Notes: generated by a model from the sequence alone, not told the origin. DNA of 40,004 bases from Bacteriovoracaceae bacterium (GCA_947461145.1 CANHJD010000004.1:1-40004), one strand, 5' to 3'. Shown: positions 32,996 to 40,004, numbered from the stretch's first letter. Made by a program: numbers and translations.

Positions 32996-33952
32996 ATGCT
33001 TAAACTTTTATTTCTTTTTTTTTGCCTTCAACTATTTGCCTCGACCTATGAAGTAAATAAGGATCATACCCAAATACATTTTAAAGTCCCCTACATGACC
33101 CTATCTGAAGTCCAAGGAAGTTTTAGGGAATTTAGGGGGTCCATGGATTTTGACCCTCAGAACATGATTCTTAAAAATCTATCTGCAGAAATCCAGGCTT
33201 CCTCGGTTGATACTCAAGACAAAAGAAGAGACTCGCATCTGAGAAAAAGTGACTTTTTTTATATTCAAAATTTTCCTATTATTCGATTTGAATCAAACAA
33301 AATACTTAAAAAATCAAAAAGTATCTTCATCGCAAATGGCATTCTCGAAATTAGAGGAATTAAACGCGATATTAAACTTGAATTAGAATATAAGGGCCAG
33401 AAAAAAGATCATGTTCGAAAAGAAAGTATCTTTTTTAAGGCGACAACTCAAATCAACAGGAAAGATTTTGGGATCGTTTGGAACAAAAGCTTGGACAATA
33501 ATGAGTACCTTCTTGGCGACACCATCACACTTGAAATAATGATTCAGGCTCAACCTCAAGGGAGAAAAACTCCTTTTTCGGCTCATTTTATTCCCTCAAA
33601 TGATGCTCTAGAAAAATATGCAAAATTGAAGCGAGGCCAAATTCCAACTCCTTACTCTCCATTAAAAACAAACGATTTAAAAAATGAGAAGGCTGTTCCC
33701 CTACCGACATCAAAAGAATACAGGAAAGATATAAATCACACCGATTCACTTCCTTGGAAAAAATTGCTTGGAGGATTTATTGGCTTCTGCGGCCTCATAG
33801 CTTTAAGTTATTTTATAAAATTAAAAATGGTTGATTTTTTTAAGGAAAAATATCATTCCGAAACAAGCCTTTACTCACTCTTCGGAGATTTTCTTGTCAT
33901 TATGTTAACCCTTGCTTATACAGTTTGGTTTTTTCAACTCCTGTATTCATAA
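32996..33952 (+). CDS. YceI-family protein with two C-terminal membrane segments
   Basis: A 318-residue product. It has a signal peptide (MLKLLFLFFCLQLFAS), a YceI lipocalin-like barrel at about residues 18-188 (YEVNKDHTQIHFKVPYMTL, GSMDFDP, LRKSDFFYIQNFPIIRFES, GILEIRGIKRDI), then a spacer and two hydrophobic segments at about 255-272 and 296-316. YceI proteins bind isoprenoid lipids. Most are soluble and about 190 residues, so the anchored extension is unusual. AGGGG precedes the ATG. It is co-transcribed with the upstream outer-membrane-like protein. Confidence 0.87.
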   Translation: MLKLLFLFFCLQLFASTYEVNKDHTQIHFKVPYMTLSEVQGSFREFRGSMDFDPQNMILKNLSAEIQASSVDTQDKRRDSHLRKSDFFYIQNFPIIRFESNKILKKSKSIFIANGILEIRGIKRDIKLELEYKGQKKDHVRKESIFFKATTQINRKDFGIVWNKSLDNNEYLLGDTITLEIMIQAQPQGRKTPFSAHFIPSNDALEKYAKLKRGQIPTPYSPLKTNDLKNEKAVPLPTSKEYRKDINHTDSLPWKKLLGGFIGFCGLIALSYFIKLKMVDFFKEKYHSETSLYSLFGDFLVIMLTLAYTVWFFQLLYS

Positions 33953-34120
33953 CCTACTCCTTTAATTGGCAGTTTGAGTTTTAAATAGACTTCAAAAAAG
34001 TCACCATCTTATACTTGAATGAGATTTCAACTATTTCTAGCCTCTCTTAAAAAAGTCTTCGGCTAAAATCAGGCAAATGCTAATATGAAAAGATATGCTT
34101 AATTGCTGGTTGGAGCTTAG

Positions 34121-34375
34121 ATGAATTATTTTTTTCTTTCACTACTGGTTTTGTTCAGCACCTCAGGATATGCATCCATTTATCAAGGTACAGTTAAAAT
34201 CAAAGCTTTCACTTCTCAACCTGAGCAGGCACAATCGAATTGTCATGTTCTTTCTCCAGTCAAAGATTGTGAAGGCCATATAGCACTGAGTGGATTTATT
34301 GGTAGATGCAATAGCACAGTAGCTTGTTTCCAAATTTCTTGTATGGATACAAGATGCACAGTTAAAGGACCTTAA
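34121..34375 (+). CDS. Small Cys-rich exported protein
   Basis: An 84-residue protein with signal peptide MNYFFLSLLVLFSTSGYA. The mature part of about 66 residues holds six cysteines, which could form three disulfides in the periplasm. GGAG lies 6 bases before the ATG. Its stop overlaps the stop of the convergent gene by four bases (34372-34375). No family recognised. A 168-base gap with no visible gene or strong terminator precedes it. Confidence 0.6.
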   Translation: MNYFFLSLLVLFSTSGYASIYQGTVKIKAFTSQPEQAQSNCHVLSPVKDCEGHIALSGFIGRCNSTVACFQISCMDTRCTVKGP

Positions 34376-34719
34376 TCTGAAGGAATCTGTTTGTAACTTT
34401 CATCACTATATCCAGGCCAAGTTTTTTCAATGTAGCCAGGTATAAGATCATTTTTAGGAGCTTCCTCAGCTTGATGTTCGGGTTCTGAAAATGGGGTGAT
34501 ATAAAAAATGGAGTTTGCCGGAAATAGGGTGTCGACGGCTTCCTCTTCTTGCGGACAAACGCACTCAGCTGGTTCTGTAGGGACTTCTTCTTTAGGAATC
34601 TCCTCCTCTAGGGTGGTTTCTTCTGGTAAATTATCTTCAACAGGCGCTTCCTCTTGGGCGAATAGATAAAGAGAAAAAAACAATAAAATAAGAAGAAATA
34701 TTTTTTGAGCAGTTCTCAT
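34372..34719 (-). CDS. Exported Glu/Pro-rich protein
   Basis: A 115-residue product with signal peptide MRTAQKIFLLILLFFSLYLFA. The mature region is dominated by acidic Pro/Glu repeats (EEAPVED, EETTLEEEIPKEEVP), one CVC pair and a shorter Trp/Tyr tail. Probably disordered and periplasmic. No strong Shine-Dalgarno. It is divergent from the Cys-rich gene at 34804. Function unknown. Confidence 0.6.
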   Translation of the reverse strand: MRTAQKIFLLILLFFSLYLFAQEEAPVEDNLPEETTLEEEIPKEEVPTEPAECVCPQEEEAVDTLFPANSIFYITPFSEPEHQAEEAPKNDLIPGYIEKTWPGYSDESYKQIPSD

Positions 34720-34803
34720 GTGCTACAATCTAACTCACATGAATGACTTTCGTTACCTAAACAATCCTTAATAATGACCGATAAAACAAGAACAATACCA
34801 TTT

Positions 34804-35433
34804 ATGAAAAAACTCATCTTACTTGGTTTTTATCTAGTCTCATCGTTCACATATGCTGAAACAAACTTGAGTCCCTCAAGTATGATGGGCCAAGGATGCA
34901 AAGATCTAGATCGAAGGAGCTGTAAGAGCGAGATTACTGGTCATTGTGAAGCTGTATATCTTGCTTCAAAAAAGGCTTCGCTAAAATGTAAAAATATCTC
35001 AAAAGAGAATGTTAAAAATGTATGTGGGGATAAAAACGCTAAAATATTCAAATCAGAAACAGAATGTATTGGGGTCAAAACAGATCAAAAGAAGTGTCCC
35101 AAAAATTTGAAATCCATCACCCAAGACAGCGTAAAACTACTTTACTCATGCCCCAATCTACACAAAAGTCTTTGTAAAAAAATTTGTGGTGCTAGATATA
35201 ACCATTCGGAAGTCAGAGAATTCTACCAAACAGACAGACAACCTGGAGTTATTTGTTTGGATACATCAAATGAAGAAATCAAAGCTGGAGAACATTACAG
35301 CAAAGATCCTGTAAGAACAAAATGTACTGAGATTCATTCTGGGATCTCAAGCTGGTGCATTGGTTATAATTATGAAATTGGTACTGTAAAGCTCGGAGCG
35401 TTTTTTAAGTGTGGGGGCAAAATCCGACCTTAG
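34804..35433 (+). CDS. Cys-rich exported protein (14 cysteines)
   Basis: The start was set at the ATG at 34804, since the signal peptide MKKLILLGFYLVSSFTYA begins there; an earlier in-frame ATG at 34774 has no better Shine-Dalgarno. The 209-residue product has 14 cysteines in its mature part, an even number that fits seven disulfides. Spacing such as CKDLDRRSC, GHC and SLCKKIC is irregular, with no repeated knot that I recognise. Nearest neighbours are also exported. Function unknown. Confidence 0.65.
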   Translation: MKKLILLGFYLVSSFTYAETNLSPSSMMGQGCKDLDRRSCKSEITGHCEAVYLASKKASLKCKNISKENVKNVCGDKNAKIFKSETECIGVKTDQKKCPKNLKSITQDSVKLLYSCPNLHKSLCKKICGARYNHSEVREFYQTDRQPGVICLDTSNEEIKAGEHYSKDPVRTKCTEIHSGISSWCIGYNYEIGTVKLGAFFKCGGKIRP

Positions 35434-35504
35434 CTTTTTGCTATCCCCAAAATCTGGTAATTCGGTCTTTTGCCGATTGTGAGTTTAAATTTATCAGGAG
35501 TTGT

Positions 35505-36854
35505 ATGCAATTCGATCTCAAGGACTTAGACTCCGAAAGAGTCATAAGACTAAAATCTGGAGATACTGTTGGACGAGGTGATTCCACACATCGCTTTACC
35601 GAAACGACTAAACTTAGTCGAACTCATTTCCAATTCAGCATCGAAGGAGACAACCTTTTTATCCTAGATCTGAATTCTCGAAATGGAACTTTTGTAAATT
35701 CTAAAAGGATTGAAAGCAACAAAAAATTCAAGTTAGAGAATGGTAGCATTATAATTGCAGGAGATAAGAAATTTATTTGCAATTTTATAAACTCTAATCC
35801 CTCTACATCATCAAAAATATTAACGACTCCATCAAATCCAAAAATTTCAAGTGATCCTACTGCTTCAAACATCTCAAGACCAAATCCACTCCCGCCTAAA
35901 ACATATCACTTCAGTTTCAAAGCTAGTGACTCCGAATTATTATTAATGATGATTAAAAATATTATTTTTATTATACTTACATTTGGTTTTTACATACCCT
36001 ATGCGAGGACAAATATCAGAAAATTCATCTGGAAATCTACTTCGCTTAATTCTACTCCATTCTTATTCAAAGGGGATCCAAGCTCTTCACTAAAGGCCTA
36101 TGGTGTTTTACTTTTGATTATGATTGGAATGAATGTGATAAATACAGGAATTTCAACTTATGTTGTGAGGGGCAATCTCTTGCTTTCAATTGTTCATTCT
36201 CTTTTGACTTCTGCAGGATTATTTATTTTCTTTATTTGGGCAAGATACGGTGCTTACTCTTATCTCGTAAACAATACAACTTATCGCTCGGTGAGTTTTA
36301 ATGTCAAAAAAGGTGGCTCAAAGGAACATTTAAGTGCCTCCATCTTGGGTTCAATTCTTACTGTCTTCAGCTTTGGAATCTATTATCCGTTTATGGCGAG
36401 TAATTTGGATAAAATTCGTTGGGGTAAAACTCATTTCGGTACTTCAGGTTTTAAATATGATCCTGACAGTAAAGAATTTGCGATCACTTGGATAAAGGGA
36501 ATCTTGATGACTCTTTTCACTCTAGGAATATATTATCCTTGGTTTGCTGTTTCAATTCATCAATATAAAATGTCTCATTTAAAGTTTGGACTTGCAAAAT
36601 TCTCCTCTTCCGCCAAAGGCTCAGAGTATTTAATGATTTGTATTAAATCTTTTTTACTACTAATAGTGACCCTAGGCCTTGCAGCCCCATTTGTTTTTAA
36701 TTTGAATCTAGCTTATTTCTTGGAACACACATCGATTAAAGGGACTATTAATTTTGATGAAATAGTTGAAGCAGCAAAAGTTAAGCATAAAGGCTCTTTC
36801 ATTGAGACTGCCGCGGATGTCTTAGATCTAGATCCTGACATTGGCATCCCATGA
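35505..36854 (+). CDS. FHA-domain protein fused to a DUF898 membrane region
   Basis: The start was set at 35505 after AGGAG; earlier frame codons would add an unlike leader. The 449-residue product begins with an FHA domain at about residues 5-100: GDTVGRGDSTHR (GR), LSRTHFQF (SxxH) and DLNSRNGTFVN (NG), all the residues that contact phosphothreonine. A Ser/Pro linker follows, then from about residue 133 several membrane segments with FILTFGFYIPYART, FSFGIYYPFMASN and FTLGIYYPWFAV, the repeated signature of the DUF898 (YjgN-like) membrane family. The fusion would couple phosphothreonine recognition to a membrane module. Ser/Thr kinases are not seen nearby. Confidence 0.85.
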   Translation: MQFDLKDLDSERVIRLKSGDTVGRGDSTHRFTETTKLSRTHFQFSIEGDNLFILDLNSRNGTFVNSKRIESNKKFKLENGSIIIAGDKKFICNFINSNPSTSSKILTTPSNPKISSDPTASNISRPNPLPPKTYHFSFKASDSELLLMMIKNIIFIILTFGFYIPYARTNIRKFIWKSTSLNSTPFLFKGDPSSSLKAYGVLLLIMIGMNVINTGISTYVVRGNLLLSIVHSLLTSAGLFIFFIWARYGAYSYLVNNTTYRSVSFNVKKGGSKEHLSASILGSILTVFSFGIYYPFMASNLDKIRWGKTHFGTSGFKYDPDSKEFAITWIKGILMTLFTLGIYYPWFAVSIHQYKMSHLKFGLAKFSSSAKGSEYLMICIKSFLLLIVTLGLAAPFVFNLNLAYFLEHTSIKGTINFDEIVEAAKVKHKGSFIETAADVLDLDPDIGIP

Positions 36855-36972
36855 TAGCTGGTTTTTTTATGATAAATCACAATTCCACTGGCATTATTTC
36901 TCACCAATTTGCCAAAATTTAATTCCTAGACAGGATGGTCTTGATTTGATTTTACATGAGAAGTAGATTTAA

Positions 36973-37000
36973 AAAAATAAGGCCTCCCGAAGGAGGCCTC
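36973..37000 (-). terminator. UUCG-tetraloop terminator
   Basis: On the minus strand GGCCTCC-TTCG-GGAGGCC (36981-36998) closes with a C(UUCG)G tetraloop and is followed by TTATTTTTTT. It terminates the small exported protein gene at 37020. Confidence 0.92.
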
Positions 37001-37019
37001 AGCACTATTTTTTTTGAAA

Positions 37020-37382
37020 TTAACGACAATCCATAAAAAAGATTAAGCCGGCGTGAGCAAGACGTGCAGATTTCTTATTGGCCGCAATAACAAGAATGGC
37101 CGCTTCATCAACTGCACCACCAGAAGCGCTGTCTGGGTATCGGGCAGCTGAAAGAACAAGTTGAGTTTTCTTATCACTAAAAAATGTTGGCAACATTACT
37201 TGCATTTTTTTAGAAGTGTTATCCATTTCAATAATTTTAATAGATTGGTCACCCTTAGCATCGGATACAACTTGTACTTCGCTTAGAGCATCACCGTAAG
37301 TTGTACAAGAAAGGAGTACTTTATCTTTTGCAAGAGCGTTAAAAGAAAGTACAGCAAGGGCAATAAAAAGAATTTTTTTCAT
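37020..37382 (-). CDS. Small exported protein, unknown
   Basis: The start was set at 37382: GGAGG lies 7 bases upstream, and the longer frame to 37394 would put the Shine-Dalgarno inside the coding part. The 120-residue product has signal peptide MKKILFIALAVLSFNALA and a mature part of alternating strands with one cysteine near each end, so a single disulfide is possible. Monocistronic, with a UUCG terminator. Copy 5 of the TGTC-N9-GACA palindrome lies about 100 bases upstream. No family recognised. Confidence 0.72.
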   Translation of the reverse strand: MKKILFIALAVLSFNALAKDKVLLSCTTYGDALSEVQVVSDAKGDQSIKIIEMDNTSKKMQVMLPTFFSDKKTQLVLSAARYPDSASGGAVDEAAILVIAANKKSARLAHAGLIFFMDCR

Positions 37383-37480
37383 AATTTCCTCCATTAGGTA
37401 TAAAGACGATATCAGTTATTTGTATTGGCCTATTCTATCCGACTTAAAAAAAATTGCCGTTTGATTTGAAAAATAGAAAA

Positions 37481-37503
37481 GGGTGTCGAAATTTTAGACA
37501 CCC
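37481..37503. promoter_or_regulatory. Palindromic motif copy 5 (GGGTGTC-N9-GACACCC)
   Basis: The strongest copy: a 7-bp perfect inverted repeat around GAAATTTTA; the core TGTC-N9-GACA is 37484-37500. It lies in the 213-base divergent gap, 102 bases from the minus-strand start at 37382 and 93 from the plus-strand start at 37596. Confidence 0.65.
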
Positions 37504-37595
37504 ACCTAATTAGAGGTCTTTTTTTCACAGGCAATAGTTAAAATTTTAGAAAGAATCTAAAATTACTTTAAACGATCACACTTTAAGGGCTCAAA

Positions 37596-37961
37596 ATGAA
37601 AAAGTTATTCCTTCTTGCCTTGATTTTAGCATCGACTTCAAGCTTTGCGGGCCATCACTTTCAGTGCTTTCAAATGGTAGGTCATGCTAGAACTGCCGAC
37701 TCCATGTTTTTATTGATTCCTCAGATGGATGATTTAACCTCTGGAGCGATTTTTGCTTTCGAGGAAGAAAGTGTCCCTTCGATAGATTATAAATTTATTG
37801 ATCAAAAACCACTCCTATTGAAACGTCGATGGCTCCACATGGAGGCAAATGATGGTTCAATTCTTAAAATTCAATCTGCTGGCAACGTAAGGATGATGAA
37901 AATAACTGAAAGAGATAATAAAACTGTTAATTTTCAATGTTTCATTGAAACATCGGTTTAA
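37596..37961 (+). CDS. Small exported protein, unknown
   Basis: A 121-residue product with signal peptide MKKLFLLALILASTSSFA, followed by a mature part of alternating strands with cysteines near each end (FQCFQMV and FQCFIETSV), so the N- and C-terminal strands could be joined by a disulfide. AAGGGC precedes the ATG. It resembles its divergent neighbour in size and layout, but I see no clear sequence match. The TGTC-N9-GACA palindrome is shared between the two promoters. Function unknown. Confidence 0.7.
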   Translation: MKKLFLLALILASTSSFAGHHFQCFQMVGHARTADSMFLLIPQMDDLTSGAIFAFEEESVPSIDYKFIDQKPLLLKRRWLHMEANDGSILKIQSAGNVRMMKITERDNKTVNFQCFIETSV

Positions 37962-38000
37962 TTCTAAGAAGAAGGTTGAGAATAGGGCTTTTCACATAAA

Positions 38001-38037
38001 TGGCGCACCCGAGTGGAGGATTTCGCAACCACCTGCC
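38001..38037 (-). repeat. tRNA 3'-end-like remnant
   Basis: Read on the minus strand, this stretch has a GGTGG/CCTCC pair around a TTGCGAAAT loop like a T-arm, and ends GGTGCGCCA like a tRNA acceptor arm. No D-arm or matching 5' acceptor half lies upstream of it. The first 11 bases (AAATGGCGCAC, 37998-38008 on the plus strand) recur at the 3' end of the tRNA-Arg at 39856-39866. Confidence 0.4.
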
Positions 38038-38085
38038 TTGAGGAGGGCCATGAGAATGATTTAACCGATTGTTTTTACTGCTAGG

Positions 38086-38114
38086 TTGACTTTGTTCACT
38101 CTTGGTGTTACACT
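38086..38114 (+). promoter_or_regulatory. Promoter of the relB/relE cassette, with a candidate operator
   Basis: TTGACT (38086-38091) and TACACT (38109-38114) with a 17-base spacer: a near-consensus sigma-70 promoter 24 bases before the relB-like ATG. GTGTTACAC (38105-38113) is an odd palindrome over the -10 and could be an autoregulatory site. Confidence 0.75.
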
Positions 38115-38137
38115 AAAGAAACACCGGGAGCACCGCC

Positions 38138-38365
38138 ATGCCTACAGCCAAAAAACGTGTCAATCTCACTATTGAAGATGACCTCTATCAAGACTTCGAA
38201 GCCTTGAAAAATCTTCGTAATGAGTCTTCCATATCAAGTGTGATTTTAGACCTGGCCAAAGAAGCATTGGAAATAAATGAAGATCTTTATTATGCAAAAA
38301 TTGCTGAAGGGCGCTTGCATGAAAAAAGGTTTTCTCATGAGACGACCTGGTCTAAGAAGAAATGA
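38138..38365 (+). CDS. relB: RelB-like antitoxin (ribbon-helix-helix type)
   Basis: A 75-residue protein. KKRVNLTIEDDLYQDFEALKNLR is a typical RHH strand-helix DNA-binding start, and the later ALEINEDLYYAKIAEGRLHEK resembles the toxin-binding tail of RelB/DinJ antitoxins. Its end overlaps the toxin ORF as ATGA, the usual organisation of antitoxin-first pairs. It has its own promoter at 38086-38114. Antitoxins of this type bind the operator alone or with the toxin. The exact RelB/DinJ subgroup is not assignable. Confidence 0.87.
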   Translation: MPTAKKRVNLTIEDDLYQDFEALKNLRNESSISSVILDLAKEALEINEDLYYAKIAEGRLHEKRFSHETTWSKKK

Positions 38366-38643
38366 CAATGTCCTCTCATTCCAAATGGACAATAAGTTAT
38401 GTCCAATCTGCCATGGATGACATTACTTCCCTTGATGGCTCAGCTAAAAAAATAATCAAGAAGGCTATTGAAGAAAAACTCATGGTAGATCCTCTCAAGT
38501 TTGGTCATCCTTTGAGAAGAAATTTATCTGGTCTGTTTAAACTTCGTGTCGGCGACTATCGAATCATATATCAAATTCATGAGCATGAAGTATTAGTCGT
38601 CGTAGTTAAAGTGGGCCATAGAAGAGAGGTCTATGAAGATTAG
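38362..38643 (+). CDS. relE: RelE/StbE-like toxin
   Basis: A 93-residue RelE-superfamily mRNA interferase. KWTISYVQSAMDDITSLDGSAKKI is the N-terminal strand and helix, MVDPLKFGHPLRRNLSGLFKLRVGDYRIIYQI the central strands, and VLVVVVKVGHRREVYED the final strand with the R and Y residues expected at the active side. Toxins of this family cleave ribosome-bound mRNA. The next gene starts 11 bases before its stop. It is probably functional; no truncation is seen. Confidence 0.9.
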   Translation: MTMSSHSKWTISYVQSAMDDITSLDGSAKKIIKKAIEEKLMVDPLKFGHPLRRNLSGLFKLRVGDYRIIYQIHEHEVLVVVVKVGHRREVYED

Positions 38644-39367
38644 TCTCTTTTTAATTTTGGTCTTTTCTTTTTCGGCCCAAGCATCTCCTCCGCCTTGCAC
38701 AGTATGGCAGGTTAAGGTCCGTGCACATCCAGTTAAGAAATACAAGCGTAAGGATGGCGCGGAATATTCAAAAGCTACAAGGGAAGAGCATTGTAGAGAC
38801 AAATTTCCAACAGTCACTCATTGGCAAGATAGGTTTCTTAATATCACGCCGAATGGCTGGCCTGAATCAAGAGAAAAATTCAAATATTGGAGTCAGGCAG
38901 ATAAAGAAGCTGTTCTAAAAGCTTTAAGTGTTCAACCTCGGGTACTTAGAGAACTCTCTGCGAAGCTTGTGAGAGGAGTTGTTTCAAATTCACCAAAAAA
39001 TCCAGGTACGACAGTTAAAAATATAGACACGATTGCTCTCTACGATGTGTTTTTTACTTCGACCAATCAAGATAGGATCTTAAGTCACGAATTATCTCAT
39101 CTATATCTACATGGACTAGACCCAGAAAAATTAACTTCTCTTGTAGAAGAACTCGGATGGCGACAAAAAATGTTGAGTCGTGAACTTATTCGACTAAAAG
39201 ATGCACCTAGATTAAAACAGGATTCTGATCAAAGTATTACAGAAGATATTGCAAATCATTTGGAAGATTTTCTCTCTGATGAGATTGGTTTGCGTAAGAA
39301 ATTCCCAAAAAGACATGAACTAATCAAAAGGCTTGTTCCTTCTGATTTCAAATTGGAAAAACCATGA
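38633..39367 (+). CDS. Exported HExxH metallopeptidase-like protein
   Basis: A 244-residue product with signal peptide MKISLFLILVFSFSAQA, so it is periplasmic or secreted. It has ILSHELSHLYLHGL, a zinc-binding HExxH (HELSH) with the typical hydrophobic flanks, and a downstream ITEDIANHLEDFLSDE whose glutamates could supply the third ligand of a gluzincin-type site. Metallopeptidase activity is inferred from HELSH. It starts inside the toxin gene (38633 against stop 38643) and overlaps the lipoprotein gene by ATGA, so it is part of one operon with the toxin-antitoxin pair. Confidence 0.75.
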   Translation: MKISLFLILVFSFSAQASPPPCTVWQVKVRAHPVKKYKRKDGAEYSKATREEHCRDKFPTVTHWQDRFLNITPNGWPESREKFKYWSQADKEAVLKALSVQPRVLRELSAKLVRGVVSNSPKNPGTTVKNIDTIALYDVFFTSTNQDRILSHELSHLYLHGLDPEKLTSLVEELGWRQKMLSRELIRLKDAPRLKQDSDQSITEDIANHLEDFLSDEIGLRKKFPKRHELIKRLVPSDFKLEKP

Positions 39368-39855
39368 AAATATTCATTCTATTATTGCTTCTTTTAATTG
39401 GGTGTAGCTCTTATGGAGAGAACTCGCAAGACAACCTTTTGATCTTTCAATCAGTATGGAACTCTAAGGACATTGGTGGGGCCCTTGAAAAAATAAACGG
39501 CCTACACAAGATAGAAGAAGATGCTGATCATGAAGTCTATGGTCTTGGGGATAGAATAAAAATATTCTCCCTATCGATTAGCGTACTGAAAAAAAATAAA
39601 AAAATTGTTTCCATCGTTGCTCCAATCAATAAGGGCGAAGAGGTTCCTTCACGCCTCATTAAAGAAAAACTGAAAGCCGATGATTGGAAGACATTTGAAC
39701 ATCCTGTAAAGGGTGTGGACTATCTTAAGTCTGATATCACTGAGTACAGTGAGAAACTTGGCATCGGGTTCGCCTATGATAAGTTGGATAAGAAAAAGAA
39801 AACACGAATGATTTATTGGGGAGTTGAGCCGAAGAAAATTCAAACAATTCTTTGA
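39364..39855 (+). CDS. Lipoprotein, unknown
   Basis: A 163-residue lipoprotein with signal MKIFILLLLLLIG and lipobox cysteine in LIGCSS. The mature part is charged alpha/beta (KINGLHKIEEDADHEVYGLGDRIKIFS). It is coupled to the metallopeptidase-like gene by an ATGA overlap and is the last gene of the four-gene cassette, ending just before the tRNA. It may localise or inhibit the peptidase, which is speculation. No family recognised. Confidence 0.75.
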   Translation: MKIFILLLLLLIGCSSYGENSQDNLLIFQSVWNSKDIGGALEKINGLHKIEEDADHEVYGLGDRIKIFSLSISVLKKNKKIVSIVAPINKGEEVPSRLIKEKLKADDWKTFEHPVKGVDYLKSDITEYSEKLGIGFAYDKLDKKKKTRMIYWGVEPKKIQTIL

Positions 39856-39858
39856 AAA

Positions 39859-39935
39859 TGGCGCACTGGACAGGAGTCGAACCTGTGACCTACCGATTAG
39901 AAATCGGTTGCTCTATCCAACTGAGCTACCGGTGC
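39859..39935 (-). tRNA. tRNA-Arg(UCU)
   Basis: A complete 77-base cloverleaf on the minus strand. Acceptor GCACCGG pairs CCAGTGC with one C-A mismatch at pair five. The D-arm is GCTC/GAGC. The anticodon arm ACCGA-TTTCTAA-TCGGT carries TCT in its loop. The T-arm is ACAGG-TTCGACT-CCTGT. The 3' CCA is encoded. The 3' end is the likely insertion site of the neighbouring cassette. Confidence 0.95.
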
Positions 39936-39944
39936 GCTTAGTCC

Positions 39945-39971
39945 GTTATACAAAAAACCCATTGATTCCAA
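39945..39971 (-). promoter_or_regulatory. Possible tRNA promoter
   Basis: On the minus strand TTGGAA (39971-39966) and TATAAC (39950-39945) are 15 bases apart, slightly short of ideal, starting about 10 bases upstream of tRNA-Arg. Not certain. Confidence 0.35.
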
Positions 39972-40004
39972 GGGGTTTAAGTTTTAGAACAATTAGGGCT
40001 CAAC

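Noticed and set aside
1-40004. CRISPR array, insertion sequence, prophage or replication origin
   Set aside because: No spaced direct repeats, transposase, integrase, phage structural genes or DnaA-box cluster were found.

Overview
The window reads as AT-rich chromosome of a Gram-negative bacterium. Genes are packed tightly, many as 4-base ATGA/GTGA overlaps, and there is an unusually large number of small exported proteins, lipoproteins and outer-membrane-like proteins with no recognisable family. The combination of eukaryote-type Icd, Ppx/SixA/PPK1, PilZ, FHA-DUF898 and tandem Usp genes with these orphan exported proteins resembles the Bdellovibrionota, perhaps Bacteriovoracia. That placement is inference; no rRNA or marker gene settles it.

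Layout: (1) 75-4911 is central metabolism: NADP isocitrate dehydrogenase, then a polyphosphate module in which ppx converges on sixA-ppk. (2) 5138-8807 holds a coiled-coil exported protein, a small zinc-knuckle protein, recJ and a small exported protein. (3) 8846-13729 is a minus-strand block of five exported proteins with no known family: three tandem small paralogues flanked by two large paralogues that share an HS...[ST]CHS region and a C-terminal beta-rich region. The spacing of the invariant His and Cys resembles a clan CD (caspase/CHAT-like) dyad. This is the best candidate for an undescribed system. (4) 13968-16122 holds a lectin-like exported protein, a polytopic membrane protein and a cyclophilin. 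(5) 16132-21948 is a minus-strand run: lipoprotein, Rossmann-like protein, PilZ protein, murI and two tandem SDR-type genes. (6) 21993-26777 holds a possible degenerate AarF-like protein, a HAD phosphatase, a GNAT acetyltransferase, an outer-membrane-like protein and ATP-type PEP carboxykinase. (7) 26899-31681 is a stress module: a zinc-ribbon protein, a minus-strand operon usp-usp-erythromycin esterase-BON-usp, a newly noticed 38-codon basic ORF, and a divergent FNR-like regulator. (8) 31758-37961 holds envelope proteins, a YceI protein with membrane anchors, Cys-rich exported proteins and an FHA-DUF898 fusion. (9) 38086-39935 is a RelB/RelE-like toxin-antitoxin pair that runs, through overlapping genes, into a HELSH metallopeptidase-like protein and a lipoprotein. 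It ends at tRNA-Arg(UCU), and an 11-base direct repeat of the tRNA 3' end lies on the far side, so it looks like a small tRNA-targeted cassette.

One signal crosses the regions. A 17-bp palindrome, TGTC-N9-GACA with an AAA/TTT core, occurs exactly four times and once with one mismatch. Four of the five copies are intergenic and the fifth is in a signal-peptide coding region. It is probably the operator of one regulator controlling several envelope genes.
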